Source: JACCXG01 sp963785755
Lineage (GTDB): Bacteria; Acidobacteriota; Vicinamibacteria; Vicinamibacterales; 2-12-FULL-66-21
Assembly: GCA_963785755.1 (NCBI GenBank)
Contig: CAWAXG010000075.1
Location: 744,001 to 808,000 of the forward strand
Direction: 5' to 3'
Length of the DNA: 64,000 nucleotides
Within the stretch, counting starts at the first letter, position 1, and each line of letters begins with the position of its first letter. The notes below the pieces were generated by a model. That model made no database searches and had not been told where the DNA came from. It worked only from the letters and a program-made list of their open reading frames with translations. The translations under genes and the position numbers were made by a program. Positions 25,998-35,463 of this stretch are shown one piece after another.

Positions 25998-26092
25998 CAG
26001 CCCTCGATCACCGATCGCTCACCCCCTGCCTGATCCCCGATCCCGATCCCCGATCCCCGATCACCGATCCCGACTCAGTCGCTCCAGTCCCC
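25998..26092. repeat. Heptanucleotide repeat patch (CCGATCN family)
   Basis: The gap after the LON-domain gene contains successive GATCCCC, GATCCCC, GATCACC and GATCCCG units, ending in CCGACTCAGTCGCTCCAGTCCCC. The 22-base string at 26057-26078 occurs again at 63311-63332. It lies 20 bases ahead of the next gene and is not coding. Confidence 0.75.
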
Positions 26093-26111
26093 GCATTGAT
26101 ATACTTCCGCC

Positions 26112-26762
26112 ATGCGGACATTCACCGCCGTGCTGGTCTTCCTGGTGATCTGCGCGAGCGGTGCCGATGCGCAGCAGCGGCGGACACCCGCGACGAAACC
26201 GAAGCCGAAGCCAAAGCCGCCTCCGGTGCAACCGAAGACCGAGCCGGCCAAGGTGACGTGTCCCGAGAGCCTCGGCACCGGCGTCAGGACCGGTGCGAGT
26301 TACTGCTTCGTCATCGCCGGCCGCGATCCGGCGCAGGGCGCGCTCGTCGCCATTCCGCCGCACGTCGGCACCGCCACGCTGCGGTTCGATCTGCACAATC
26401 GCCATACTTATTCGGAAGAACAGATGAAGGCCGGCCGCGGCTTCGCCAAGTACACGGCGGTGATCGGCGTGCTCGGGATGGACGGCACATTGCTCGACCG
26501 CGCGGCGGTGCAGACGGAGTTCCGATCGTCGCGTGACCTGTACGAACGGATCTCTGGCGGCGCGGGACCCGGCGGCGTCAAGGCCGTGGCGCCGGTCGGC
26601 AGCGAAAAGATCGCGATTACGATCCCCGCCGGCCTCGCTCAGGTCAGCCTGCTCGGCGAGATACTCGACGCGACGACGGCGGCAGGGCGCGAGACCGGGG
26701 TGCCGGGGCGGCCGGTGGCGATCGTGAGCAACGTCATGATCGAGTACCGGCCGAAGCGTTAG
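26112..26762 (+). CDS. Exported protein of unknown function
   Basis: This 216-residue protein has a clear signal peptide (RTFTAVLVFLVICASGADA, cleavage near residue 20). A Lys/Pro-rich linker (KPKPKPKPPP) follows, and a compact globular domain has two cysteines (VTCPESLG and SYCFVI) that could form a disulfide in the periplasm. The domain is rich in beta-strand patterns (VGTATLRFDLHNRH, IAITIPAGLAQVSLLGEIL). I do not recognise the family. The gene stands alone between a repeat patch and the BtuF-like gene, on the same strand as both neighbours. Location is periplasmic or outer-membrane associated by inference from the signal and the proline-rich spacer. Confidence 0.75.
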   Translation: MRTFTAVLVFLVICASGADAQQRRTPATKPKPKPKPPPVQPKTEPAKVTCPESLGTGVRTGASYCFVIAGRDPAQGALVAIPPHVGTATLRFDLHNRHTYSEEQMKAGRGFAKYTAVIGVLGMDGTLLDRAAVQTEFRSSRDLYERISGGAGPGGVKAVAPVGSEKIAITIPAGLAQVSLLGEILDATTAAGRETGVPGRPVAIVSNVMIEYRPKR

Positions 26763-26833
26763 GGCTTCGGCTCACGAATCGAAGCAGACACCGGCTGTGT
26801 AATTTACAGGGAGGACGGGAGTAAGGGAGGATT

Positions 26834-27715
26834 TTGGTTTTTCAATACTCACGAAAGACGACGCTAACGCAACGCGTGTCCACCTACCCCACCCGCATCA
26901 TCTGTCTGACCGAAGAAACGACCGAGACGCTGTACCTGCTCGGCGAAGGCGACCGGATTGTCGGGATCTCCGGCTATACCGTCCGCCCGCCCGAGGCGCG
27001 GTCGAAGCCGAAGGTGTCCGCCTTCATCAACGCGCGGTTCGACAAGATCGAAGCGCTCCGCCCGGATCTGATCCTCGCCTTCTCCGATCTGCAGGCGGAC
27101 ATCGCCGCCGAACTGATCCGCCGCGGCTATCCCGTCGTCACGTTCAACCAGCGCAGCGTGGCCGAGATTCTGCAGATGATCCGGATCGTCGGCGGCCTCG
27201 TTGGCCGGGCGGCTGAAGCCGTGACGCTCGCCGATACCCTCGCCGCCGGGCTCGGGGAGATCCGGCAGCAGGCGCTGCGGCTTCCCCACCGTCCGAGGGT
27301 CTTTTTCGAGGAATGGGACGATCCGCTGATTTCGGGAATCTGCTGGGTCGACGAGCTGATCGAAATCGCCGGCGGCGAGCCGATCTTTCCGGAACTGCGC
27401 AGCCAGTCGCTGGCCCGGCACCGGATCGTCGCGGCGGAGGCGGTTGCCGCGAAGGACCCGGAAGTCATCGTCGCCTCGTGGTGCGGCAAGGCGATGAAGA
27501 AGCGGACGATCGTGGAGCGACCCGGCTGGGCCGAGGTCTCAGCCGTGCGCCACGACCATGTCTACGAAATCAAGTCGACCTACATTCTTCAGCCCGGCCC
27601 GGCGGCGCTGACTGAAGGCGTGCGCCGTCTCCACGACTGCATCGCGCGGGCCGCCGCGGACGTCAGTCCACGCTCGCCAGACTCGGCAGCGGCGCGGCCA
27701 GGCTCCGGGCGTTGA
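26834..27715 (+). CDS. BtuF-like (cobalamin/siderophore-type) substrate-binding protein, apparently not exported
   Basis: This 293-residue protein of the periplasmic-binding-protein type 2/TroA-like helical-backbone group has RIICLTEETTETLYLLGEGDRIVGISGYTV-type start motifs (shown as shorter parts: ICLTEETTETLYLLGEG, RIVGIS). IEALRPDLILAFSDLQ and VFFEEWDDPLISG are typical of BtuF/HutB relatives. No signal peptide is seen. The TTG start is preceded by AGGGAGG at four bases, while a GTG at 26876 lacks a ribosome site. No permease or ATPase genes adjoin it. Either the protein acts in the cytoplasm as a ligand sensor or a signal was lost. Its 3' end overlaps folE on the other strand by 53 bp. Confidence 0.75.
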   Translation: MVFQYSRKTTLTQRVSTYPTRIICLTEETTETLYLLGEGDRIVGISGYTVRPPEARSKPKVSAFINARFDKIEALRPDLILAFSDLQADIAAELIRRGYPVVTFNQRSVAEILQMIRIVGGLVGRAAEAVTLADTLAAGLGEIRQQALRLPHRPRVFFEEWDDPLISGICWVDELIEIAGGEPIFPELRSQSLARHRIVAAEAVAAKDPEVIVASWCGKAMKKRTIVERPGWAEVSAVRHDHVYEIKSTYILQPGPAALTEGVRRLHDCIARAAADVSPRSPDSAAARPGSGR

Positions 27716-28262
27716 GCTCGGGGCGTTTGATCAGTTCCAGGAATTCCATCCGCGTCCGCGCGTCCTCGCGAAAGACGCCGAGCATCGCGCTGGTCACGGC
27801 GAAGGAGTTCTGCTTCTCGACTCCCCTCATCGCCATGCACAGGTGCGTCGCTTCCATGACGACCGCGACGCCGAGAGGGTCGACCTTGGCCCGCAAGGTC
27901 TCGGCAATCTCGTTGGTCATCCGCTCCTGAATCTGCAACCGCCGGGCAAAGATATCGACGAGCCGCGGGATCTTGCTGAGCCCGAGCACGCGCCCCTGCG
28001 GAATGTAGGCGACGTGGCACTTGCCGAAGAACGGCAGCAGATGATGCTCGCACAGACTGTAGAAGTCGATGTCGCGGACGATGACCATCTCGTTATAATC
28101 GACGCTGAACAGCGCATTGTTCAGCGTGGCATCGACATCCGCGGTATAGCCGCTCGTCAGGAACCTCAGCGCTCTTTCGACGCGCTTCGGTGTGTCGAGC
28201 AAACCCTCGCGGGTCGGATCCTCGCCAAGCTCCGCGAGCAGTTGCCGGATGATTTCCTGCAT
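27663..28262 (-). CDS. folE: GTP cyclohydrolase I
   Basis: This 199-residue enzyme converts GTP to 7,8-dihydroneopterin triphosphate, the first step of folate (and queuosine/tetrahydropterin) synthesis. Zinc ligands are visible in SLCEHHLLPFFGK and in ATHLCMAMRG. QERMTNEIAE and the GRVLGLSKIPRLVDIFARR region are typical of the type I enzyme. Length is normal. The gene overlaps both neighbours: its 3' end crosses the BtuF-like gene, and its 5' end crosses the divergent TPR gene by about 14 bases. Its promoter therefore must lie within the neighbour's coding sequence. Confidence 0.96.
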   Translation of the reverse strand: MQEIIRQLLAELGEDPTREGLLDTPKRVERALRFLTSGYTADVDATLNNALFSVDYNEMVIVRDIDFYSLCEHHLLPFFGKCHVAYIPQGRVLGLSKIPRLVDIFARRLQIQERMTNEIAETLRAKVDPLGVAVVMEATHLCMAMRGVEKQNSFAVTSAMLGVFREDARTRMEFLELIKRPELNARSLAAPLPSLASVD

Positions 28263-29013
28263 CCTTGCATTCTATATCGTCGTTTCCGGGGGCTTCGGCG
28301 CGGCGGCCGCGGCTGTCGCGTCCGGGCTGCCCCAGGTCGCGGCGCAAACCGGCGACCCGGACGCGCTCTACGCCCAACGCGACAATCTCGACAGTGCCAA
28401 CCGGGCCGCCACGATCTGGGCCGAGCGCCTGTCGGCCAACCCGAAGGATTTCGAATCGGCCTGGAAACTCGCCCGCGCGCGGTACTGGCTTGGCGGACAC
28501 GCGGCCGAGGCGCAGCGCAAGACCACCCTCGAACAGGGACTCGCGGCCGCACGCGCCGCTGTCGCGATCGATCCCACACGCCCCGAGGGACATTTCTGGC
28601 TCGCCGCCAACATGGGAGCGCTCGCCGAGTCGTTCGGGCTTCGCCAGGGCTTGAAGTATCGCGGCGACATCAAGGCCACACTCCTCACGGTGCTGAAGAT
28701 CGATCCGGCCTTTCAGGGAGGATCGGCCGACCGGGCGCTGGGGCGCTGGTACTTCAAGGTCCCGGGCCTGTTCGGGGGAAGCAGGACGAAATCGGAAGAG
28801 CACCTGCGCCGCTCGCTCACCTACGCGCCGAACAGCACCGCGTCGCACTTCTTCCTGGCCGAGACCCTGCTCGACGCGGGACGGCGCGACGAAGCACGCG
28901 CCGAGTTGCAGCGCGTGCTCGATGCCCCGGTCGATCCAGGGTGGGCGCCCGAAGACCGCGAGTTCAAGCACAAGGCGCAAACGTTGCTCGGGTCTCTCGC
29001 GGCCAAGCGCTGA
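28249..29013 (+). CDS. Exported TPR protein (TatT-like)
   Basis: This 254-residue protein has a hydrophobic N-terminus (ISCILAFYIVVSGGFGAA) that can serve as a signal sequence. Helical TPR repeats follow: WAERLSANPKDFESAWKLAR, AAVAIDPTRPEGHFWLAANM and RSLTYAPNSTASHFFLAETL. The arrangement resembles TatT, a periplasmic TPR protein associated with TRAP transporters, but no transporter genes are nearby. The start lies within the divergent folE 5' end, and a later start would remove the signal. Function beyond protein-protein contact is not assigned. Confidence 0.72.
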   Translation: MISCILAFYIVVSGGFGAAAAAVASGLPQVAAQTGDPDALYAQRDNLDSANRAATIWAERLSANPKDFESAWKLARARYWLGGHAAEAQRKTTLEQGLAAARAAVAIDPTRPEGHFWLAANMGALAESFGLRQGLKYRGDIKATLLTVLKIDPAFQGGSADRALGRWYFKVPGLFGGSRTKSEEHLRRSLTYAPNSTASHFFLAETLLDAGRRDEARAELQRVLDAPVDPGWAPEDREFKHKAQTLLGSLAAKR

Positions 29014-29025
29014 CGAAAGCTGGAA

Positions 29026-29070
29026 CCATGAACCCTAGAACTCTGAACTCTTGAACTCTTGAACTCCTGA
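29026..29070. repeat. AACTC-type repeat patch
   Basis: Five near-copies of GAACTCTT (GAACCCTA, GAACTCTG, GAACTCTT, GAACTCTT, GAACTCCT) run head to tail in the short gap between the TPR gene and the convergent hydroxyacyl-CoA dehydrogenase. A related patch in the opposite sense sits at the right edge of the window (63968-64000). Confidence 0.7.
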
Positions 29071-29079
29071 CCCGGCGTG

Positions 29080-29929
29080 TCAGTAGGTGTAGAATCCGCG
29101 GCCGGATTTCCGCCCCAACCGGCCGGCCAGCACCATGCGCTTGAGCAGCGGCGGCGGCGCGTACGCGGGCTCACGGTATTCCTCGAACATGATGTTCGCG
29201 ATGTAGTAGGTCGTATCCAGGCCGACGAAATCGAGCAGCGTGAACGGTCCCATCGGATAGCCGGTCCCCAGCTTCATCCCCTTGTCGATATCTTCAATCG
29301 TGCCGAGGCCGTGCTCGTACGAGCGGATGGCATCGAGCAGGTACGGCACGAGCAGCCGGTTGACAATGAAGCCTGGCTTGTCGGGTGCGGTAATCGGCTC
29401 CTTCCCGAGCGATTGCGCGAACGCGAACACGGTCCGGTAGGTTTCATCGCTCGTGGTCAACGCGCGAATCACCTCGACGAGCTTCATGATCGGGACGGGA
29501 TTGAAGAAATGAAGGCCGGCGAAGCGATCCGGGCGCTTCGTCATGGACGCCAGTTCCTGAATGCACAGTGAAGACGTGTTCGAGCAGTAAATCGTCGGCT
29601 CGCCCACGATCGCGTCGAGCGCCGCGTACGCCTCGGCCTTCTCGGTCGGCGTTCTCGATGATCGCTTCGATGATCAGATCGCACGATGACAGATCGTCGA
29701 AACGCGTCGTGCCGGAGAGGTTCGCCAGCGTTGCGTCCTTCGCTTCCGCCGTGACCTTGCCCTTCTGCACACCATCGGCGAGGAACTTGTCAATCCGCGC
29801 CAGCCCCTTGTCGAGCAGCGTCTGCTCCACCTCGCGAACGATCGTCCTGTAGCCCGCGGCCGCCGAGACCTGGGCGATCCCCGATCCCATCAGCCCACAA
29901 CCCAATACGCCGACGGTCTTGATGTTCAT
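29080..29929 (-). CDS. hbd: 3-hydroxybutyryl-CoA dehydrogenase (one frameshift in this sequence)
   Basis: This NAD(P)-dependent dehydrogenase of 3-hydroxyacyl-CoA acts in fatty-acid or butyrate-type metabolism. The N-terminal Rossmann motif is GVLGCGLMGSGIAQ; after it come LIIEAIIEN, SNTSSL, HFFNPVPIMKLVEV, GFIVNRLL and GPFTLLDFVGLD, all diagnostic of the family. The frame breaks after AIIEN: dropping one C at about 29650 restores PTEKAEAYAALDAI and the rest. The corrected product is 282 residues, the normal length. It follows the thiolase stop by two bases (TGA-CC-ATG) and is the last gene of the three-gene operon. The break is most likely a sequence error. Confidence 0.93.
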
Positions 29930-29931
29930 GG

Positions 29932-31113
29932 TCAAAGCGTTTCCACGATAGCCGCGATGCCCTGGCCGCCGCCGATGCAGGCGGCCGCGAGGCCGCGTTT
30001 CAGCCCGCGCCGTCTCAATTCCAGCGTCAGCGTGAGCAGCAGCCTCGTACCGGTCATGCCGAGCGGATGCCCGAGCGCGATCGCGCCGCCGTTGACGTTG
30101 ACCTTCTCGCGATCGAGACCCAGCTCTTTTTCGACGGCCAGATACTGCGCGGCGAAGGCTTCGTTGATTTCGATGAGATCGATGTCCTTCAGGGTGAGCT
30201 TCGCCTTGTCGAGCACGAGTCGGGTCGCCGGCGCAGGCCCCATCCCCATCAACCTCGGCTCGACACCGACGGTCGCCCAGTGCGTCAGGCGCGCGAACGG
30301 TGTCAGCCCGTGCGCGCGGACTCCCTTCTCCGACGCAATCAGCAACGCGGCGCCGCCATCGACGATTCCGGAGGCATTGCCCGCGGTCACGCAGCCGTTC
30401 TTGCTGAAGGCCGCCGGCAGCTTCGCCAGCGCCTCCATCGTCGAATCGGGACGCATGTGGTCGTCCTGCGCGAAGACCTCGGTTCCCTTCCTGCTCTTGA
30501 TCTCGACCGGGACGACTTCGTCCCGCAGCCGCCCCTCGGCCCAGGCGCGGCCGGCGAGCTGCTGACTGCGGAGCGCGTATTGGTCCTGTGCCTCGCGCGA
30601 CACGCCGTACTGTGCCGCGCAGTTCTCTGCAGTCGCGGCCATCGTGCAGCCGCAGTGCGTGTCGAGCAACGCCGACCACAGGGTGTCTTCCAGCTGACCC
30701 TGCCCGAGGCGCAGCCCGTTACGCAATCCGCGGATCGCGTGCGGCGCCTGACTCATGCTCTCCATCCCGCCGGTCAAGACAACGTCGGCCTCGTCCAGCA
30801 GAACCAGCTGTGCGCCATTGATCGCGGCTTGAATCCCCGAGCCGCACAAACGATTCACGGTCAGAGCCGGAACCTCGACCGGGATCCCGGCCTTCAGCCC
30901 CACATGCCGCGCGCCATAGACGGCATCGGCGCTGGTCTGCAGAACATTGCCAAAGATGACGTGATCAACGTGCTCCGGCTTGACGTTCGTGCGCTCGAGC
31001 GCCGCGCGCGCGGCAATCGCGCCGAGCTCCAGCGCCGAGAAATCCTTCAACTTGCCGGTATAGTCCGCCATCGGCGTGCGCGCGCCGCCGAGGATGTAGA
31101 TGTTGTTGGTCAT
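29932..31113 (-). CDS. Acetyl-CoA C-acyltransferase (thiolase)
   Basis: This 393-residue thiolase has the nucleophile C90 in NRLCGSGIQA, the catalytic H349 in GGAIALGHPLGMTG and the second cysteine C379 in ACIGGGQG. The positions are almost identical to those of biosynthetic-type acetoacetyl-CoA thiolases, and the loop GMESMSQAPH is also typical. With the adjacent 3-hydroxyacyl-CoA dehydrogenase it could make or degrade acetoacetyl-CoA/3-hydroxybutyryl-CoA. The ATG overlaps the stop of the upstream dehydrogenase (ATGA). No enoyl-CoA hydratase or acyl-CoA dehydrogenase gene is present here, so the direction of the pathway is open. Confidence 0.95.
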   Translation of the reverse strand: MTNNIYILGGARTPMADYTGKLKDFSALELGAIAARAALERTNVKPEHVDHVIFGNVLQTSADAVYGARHVGLKAGIPVEVPALTVNRLCGSGIQAAINGAQLVLLDEADVVLTGGMESMSQAPHAIRGLRNGLRLGQGQLEDTLWSALLDTHCGCTMAATAENCAAQYGVSREAQDQYALRSQQLAGRAWAEGRLRDEVVPVEIKSRKGTEVFAQDDHMRPDSTMEALAKLPAAFSKNGCVTAGNASGIVDGGAALLIASEKGVRAHGLTPFARLTHWATVGVEPRLMGMGPAPATRLVLDKAKLTLKDIDLIEINEAFAAQYLAVEKELGLDREKVNVNGGAIALGHPLGMTGTRLLLTLTLELRRRGLKRGLAAACIGGGQGIAAIVETL

Positions 31114-32168
31114 GGGTTATTCGAAGCCTGAATTGAGCGCACGATGAAGTCCCCCGCCTCCCTCGTCCCCAGCCGTCCACCGACATCCTGCGTCACCTGA
31201 TTCTCTCTCACCGCCTTCAGGACCGCCGCGTCGATCGCGGCTGCTTCCGTGGTCATCTCCAGTGTTTCGAGCATGAGCGCGGCCGAGAGGATGGCGCCGA
31301 TCGGATTCGCCACGTTCTTGCCCGCGAACTTGGGCGCCGACCCGTGGACGGGCTCGAACATCGAGGTCCGGCCAGGATGGATGTTGCCGGACGCGGCCAT
31401 CCCGAGACCGCCCTCGAACGTCGCGCCGAGATCCGTGATGATGTCCCCGAAGAGATTGTTGGTGACGATGATTTCGAACTGGCCGGGATCGAGCACCATG
31501 TACATCGCGAGCGCATCGATGTAGTAGTGCGTCGCCTCGATATCGGGGTATTCCGCGGACACCTCGCGGAAGACGCGCTGCCACAGCGCGTGGCCCGAGG
31601 TCATCGCGTTGCTCTTGTCGGCCATGCAGACCTTCGACCGGCCGCGCGCCTTCGCGAACTCGAAGGCGTGCCGGATGATCCGGTGCACGCCCTTCCAGGT
31701 ATTGACCTCTTCCTGGATTGCGATCTCGTCCTCGGTGCCGGCCTTGAAGCGGCCGCCGACGCTGACGTACAGCCCCTCGGTATTCTCGCGAAACACGACG
31801 AAGTCGACGTCCGCCGGCGTGCGCCGTTTCAGGGGGCAGAGCCGCTCGTCGAGGAGCTTCACGGGCCGGTAGTTGACGTAGAGGTCGAGCTCGAACCGCG
31901 TGCCGAGCAGGATGTCGCGCGCGTGACGGTTGTCGGGCACGCGCGGATCGCCGAGCGCGCCGATGAAGATCGCGTCGAACTGTCGGAGCTGATCGTAGCC
32001 GCCGGGCGGAAGGGTGATGCCCGTCTGGAGGTAGTGATCCGCTCCCCACGGCAGATGTTCGAGGTCGAACCTCACGCCGAACCTGTCGGACACGGCCGTC
32101 AAGACTTTGACTGCCTCAGCCGTGACCTCCTTGCCGATTCCATCACCGGCAATGACCGCGACCTTCAT
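31110..32168 (-). CDS. Isopropylmalate/isocitrate dehydrogenase family protein
   Basis: This 352-residue decarboxylating beta-hydroxyacid dehydrogenase has AGDGIGKEV at the start, RENTEGLYVSVGG, the catalytic lysine region MADKSNAMT and NLFGDIITDLGA. The adenine-binding end is EPVHGSAPKFAGKNVANPIGAILS. Size and motifs fit NAD-dependent enzymes of the LeuB group, but the lysine motif DKSNAM differs from classic LeuB (DKANVL-like) and from Icd. Tartrate, homoisocitrate or related substrates are therefore possible. No leuA, leuC or leuD gene is adjacent. It leads the operon with thiolase and hydroxyacyl-CoA dehydrogenase, an unusual partnership. Confidence 0.85.
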   Translation of the reverse strand: MKVAVIAGDGIGKEVTAEAVKVLTAVSDRFGVRFDLEHLPWGADHYLQTGITLPPGGYDQLRQFDAIFIGALGDPRVPDNRHARDILLGTRFELDLYVNYRPVKLLDERLCPLKRRTPADVDFVVFRENTEGLYVSVGGRFKAGTEDEIAIQEEVNTWKGVHRIIRHAFEFAKARGRSKVCMADKSNAMTSGHALWQRVFREVSAEYPDIEATHYYIDALAMYMVLDPGQFEIIVTNNLFGDIITDLGATFEGGLGMAASGNIHPGRTSMFEPVHGSAPKFAGKNVANPIGAILSAALMLETLEMTTEAAAIDAAVLKAVRENQVTQDVGGRLGTREAGDFIVRSIQASNNP

Positions 32169-32481
32169 GTTTTCTGCGCCAAAACAGTAGTCCTCGCCGG
32201 GATCATAGCGAAAATGGGCGGGCCGCAGATTCCCGCCATTCGTCCCTCGTCACATGATTCGACACTTTGGATTCAAAGATCCGTTATTCCGTGTTGAATA
32301 GCCGTCAAATTGGGCCGAAATCACTTAAAACTGTGACATCGGTGTATCGGAAATCCTGGGTACGACGTATGCTGACAGACTGTTCACCCCGGGACCACTC
32401 GTCGTGTGCCTGGGGCCAACCCCGGATGGCGCCGTTGCGACTGCGATCGCGGGGACCGCACTTCAAAAATCAGGAGGGGAG
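32169..32481. other. Intergenic region between divergent operon and TonB-type receptor
   Basis: This stretch of about 313 bases is noticeably lower in GC (AT-rich around 32260-32370) than its surroundings and should hold the promoters for both divergent units. No convincing pair of -35/-10 boxes, riboswitch or palindrome was found. The only clear signal is the ribosome site AGGAGGGG just before the receptor ATG at 32482. Confidence 0.5.
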
Positions 32482-35383
32482 ATGGGTAAAAGAAATAGGG
32501 GGGTGCTGCTCTTAATCGCAGCGCTTCTCATGTCTGCGTCGGCCGCATGGGCGCAGACGAGCGGACGCCTCATCGGGTCGTTAAAGGACCCCCAGGGTGC
32601 CGTGCTTCCGGGGGCGACCGTGACCATCACGAGTCCGGCACTGCAGCGTAGCGTTTCACAGGTCTCGGACCAGGACGGTGTCTTCCGGTTCCTGGCCATC
32701 CCGGCGGGCCGCTACATCGTGAAAGTCGAGCTCGGTGGATTCAAGACCTACGAGCAACCTGACGTGCAGGTCGGCCTGGATCGCACGGTTGACCTGGTAC
32801 TGACGTTGCAGGTGCAAGGCGTCGCCGAGACGGTCAATGTCGTGTCCGCTTCGCCGATCGTCGACACGACGAGCACGTCCATCGGTATCAACGCGACCGC
32901 CGACCTCTTCGAACGCATTCCGGTGCGACGTGATTTCTACGCGATCGCCCGCCTCGCGCCCGGCACGACCGAGGATGCCGTCGGCCCGGCGGTGCTCGGC
33001 TCGACCGGAGCGGAGAATCAGTACATCATCGACGGCCTGAACACGACGGGCATCGAGCGCGCCGAGAAGACCAAGCGCATGAACTTCGACTTCATCGATG
33101 GCATCGATGTGAAGACCGGCGGCTTGAATGCCGAGTACGGCCGGCTTACCGGCGGCGCCATCGTCGTCACCACCAAGTCTGGCGGCAACGTGTTCCGCGG
33201 CTCTGTCTTCGGATTCACGGAAGGTGGCGCCCTCCGGTCCGACGATTCAACTGCCGGGGAACGCCCCGAGACGACGACGTCGGTGGCCAATCTCGACAGC
33301 CAGTGGGATGGGGGCGTGGAGCTCGGCGGCTATATCGTGAAGGATCGGCTGTGGTTCTTCGGGGCCTACAACCGTCAGCAGGATCGTACGCTTACCGAGA
33401 TCATCCGCGACCTGAACGCTCCCGGCGCGCCAGCACGCGGCTCCGAGGTTCTGTCGGACATCGATCGCGATCTGTTCTCCGGCAAGCTCACCTACCGTCT
33501 CGGCAACAGCCAGCGGATCTGGATGTCGGTCAACGGGGATCCCTCGAGCAGAAATGGCAACATCTTCGCGATCTCCGGGCCCGAGTCGACCTGGAAGGGC
33601 GTGCTGGATTCAGGCTCCGTCGACCCGGTCATCACCTACGAAGGAACGTTCGGCCCCACGTTCAATCTGCGCGGTGTGTACGGGCGCCACAAGGAGAAGC
33701 TCGAATACTCCGGCGCTGGCAAGCTGATTCCGCTGTCGCGTGATGACACCGTTTCGCCGATCATCCGCACCGGTGGCTTTGCCGGCGCGTTCCAGGATTC
33801 CGAGTTCACCCGCGATCAGTACAAGCTGGATGCGACGAAGTTCCTGGGTCCGCATGAACTCAAGGCTGGCGTCGATTGGGAGCTCCAGGACAGCCACATC
33901 GACCGCTACGCGGCGGGCGGTGGAATGATCAACTACAAGCTTCGCACCTCGGGCTGGCACGATCTACTATCGCCACCGGTTCTTCGCGAACGATCTGGCG
34001 CCCGGGTTCGACATCGACGTGCCCTCCACCTGGCAGCCGATCATTCCGCTCGTCGCCGAGCCGAAGACGACGAACAACTCGTTCTTCGTGCAGGACAGCT
34101 GGCGCGCCGCGTCGAACTTCACGATCAACGCCGGCATCCGCTGGGAGCGCCAGCAGCTCGGCGACCGCTTCGACGAGTACGTGCTCGACCTCACCGACAA
34201 CTGGGCGCCGCGAATCGGCGGCGTGTGGGACTTCGCCAAGAACGGCCGCAGCAAGCTGTTCGCGAACTGGGGACGGTTCTACGAGAGCATCCCGATGGAC
34301 ATCAACATCCGCGCGTTCGGCGGCGAGTCCACGTGCTTCTGCAACAACTTCGATCCGAATCCGATGAACTTCCTGCCCGATCCGGCGGCACCGCGCTCGC
34401 AGCTGCTCGGCGGCCATGCGACGCCGGTCGATCCGGACCTCAAGGGTCAGTACTCGGATGAGTGGATCATCGGCGGCGAGTACGAGGTTGCGCGGAACGT
34501 CAGCGTCGGCGCAAAGTACATCCGCCGCAACCTGGGCCGCGTGATCGAGGACTTCCTCGTGCCCGACGAGAGCCAGTATTTCATCGCCAATCCCGGTGTC
34601 GGCCTCGGCAGCGAGATGTCGTTCTATGACTACACCGCTGTCGGCGCACCGAAGGTGAGGCGGGTCAGCGATGCGTTCGAGATCAGCGGACGTAAGCGCT
34701 ACAGCGACGGCTGGCAGTTCCTCGCGAGCTACGTGTGGCAGAAGCTGGAAGGCAACTACGATGGCGTCTTCCAGAACTCCACCGGTCAGCTCGACCCGAA
34801 CATCAACTCGGCGTTCGACTACGCGGACTTCCTCGTCAACGCCGACGGCCGCTTGACGAACGACCGCACACATCAGATCAAGTTCGACGGCAGCTACGAA
34901 TTCCAGAGCGGACCGACGGGACTGAACCTCGGTTTCTCGACCTACTGGCTTTCGGGCATGCCGTTGAACGCCTATGGATACTCGTTCCGCGTATGCGAAC
35001 TGGGAGTACTACCTGGCGCCCCGCGGATCACTCGGCCGCGGACCGTCCGAGTGGGAAGCCAGCCTCCAGGCGCAGTATCCAATCCGGTTCGGCGATAACA
35101 AGCGGATCAACCTGATCATGGATATCTTCAATCTGTTCGATCGCCAGAACATCATTCAGCTCGACGAGCGGCTACAACCTTGCGCTGCACGGCCGAGTGC
35201 TCGGCGGTTCCAGCCGCCCAGTGCAACGGCGACAATGGATGGCTGACGCAGCCAGGCACGCTGAATCCGGTCGGTTCACTGAGCAATCCGCAGGCGAACG
35301 CGCCGAACCCGGATTACCTGACCAAGGGAACCCTGTTCACGCAGCCGCGGAGCATTCGCTTCGGCGTCCGCTTCCAATGGTAA
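32482..35383 (+). CDS. TonB-dependent receptor with N-terminal carboxypeptidase-regulatory domain, Oar-like (four frameshifts)
   Basis: An intact product would be about 965 residues, an outer-membrane receptor for unknown, probably polymeric or peptide, substrates. It has a signal peptide (LLLIAALLMSASAAWAQ), a carboxypeptidase-regulatory beta-sandwich (LIGSLKDPQGAVLPGATVTI) and a plug domain (YIIDGLNTTGIE, GGLNAEYGRLTGGAIVVTTKSGGN). A long beta-barrel ends in RSIRFGVRFQW with a terminal aromatic residue. Frame changes at about 33952, 34988, 35172 and 35180 are each cured by removing one base, giving TSAGTIYYRHRFF, YGYSFAYANWEYY and DERYNLRCTAEC across the joins. The gene is followed by a strong terminator. 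It was probably intact in the organism. Confidence 0.88.
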
Positions 35384-35402
35384 GTGCGGCGTTCTGAAAC
35401 CA

Positions 35403-35435
35403 GGGCCGGCCAACGACTTGGCCGGCCCTTTTTTT
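35403..35435 (+). terminator. Strong Rho-independent terminator after the receptor gene
   Basis: A perfect 11-bp stem (GGGCCGGCCAA at 35403-35413 and TTGGCCGGCCC at 35418-35428) with loop CGAC is followed directly by seven T residues. It lies 20 bases after the receptor stop codon and confirms that the reading frame ending at 35383 is the true gene end. Confidence 0.92.
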
Positions 35436-35463
35436 GGTCCGCGGGATCTGGGAAGATCGCCCT

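Noticed and set aside
26763..26833. Cobalamin riboswitch ahead of the BtuF-like gene
   Set aside because: The 71-base gap is too short and lacks the B12-box consensus.
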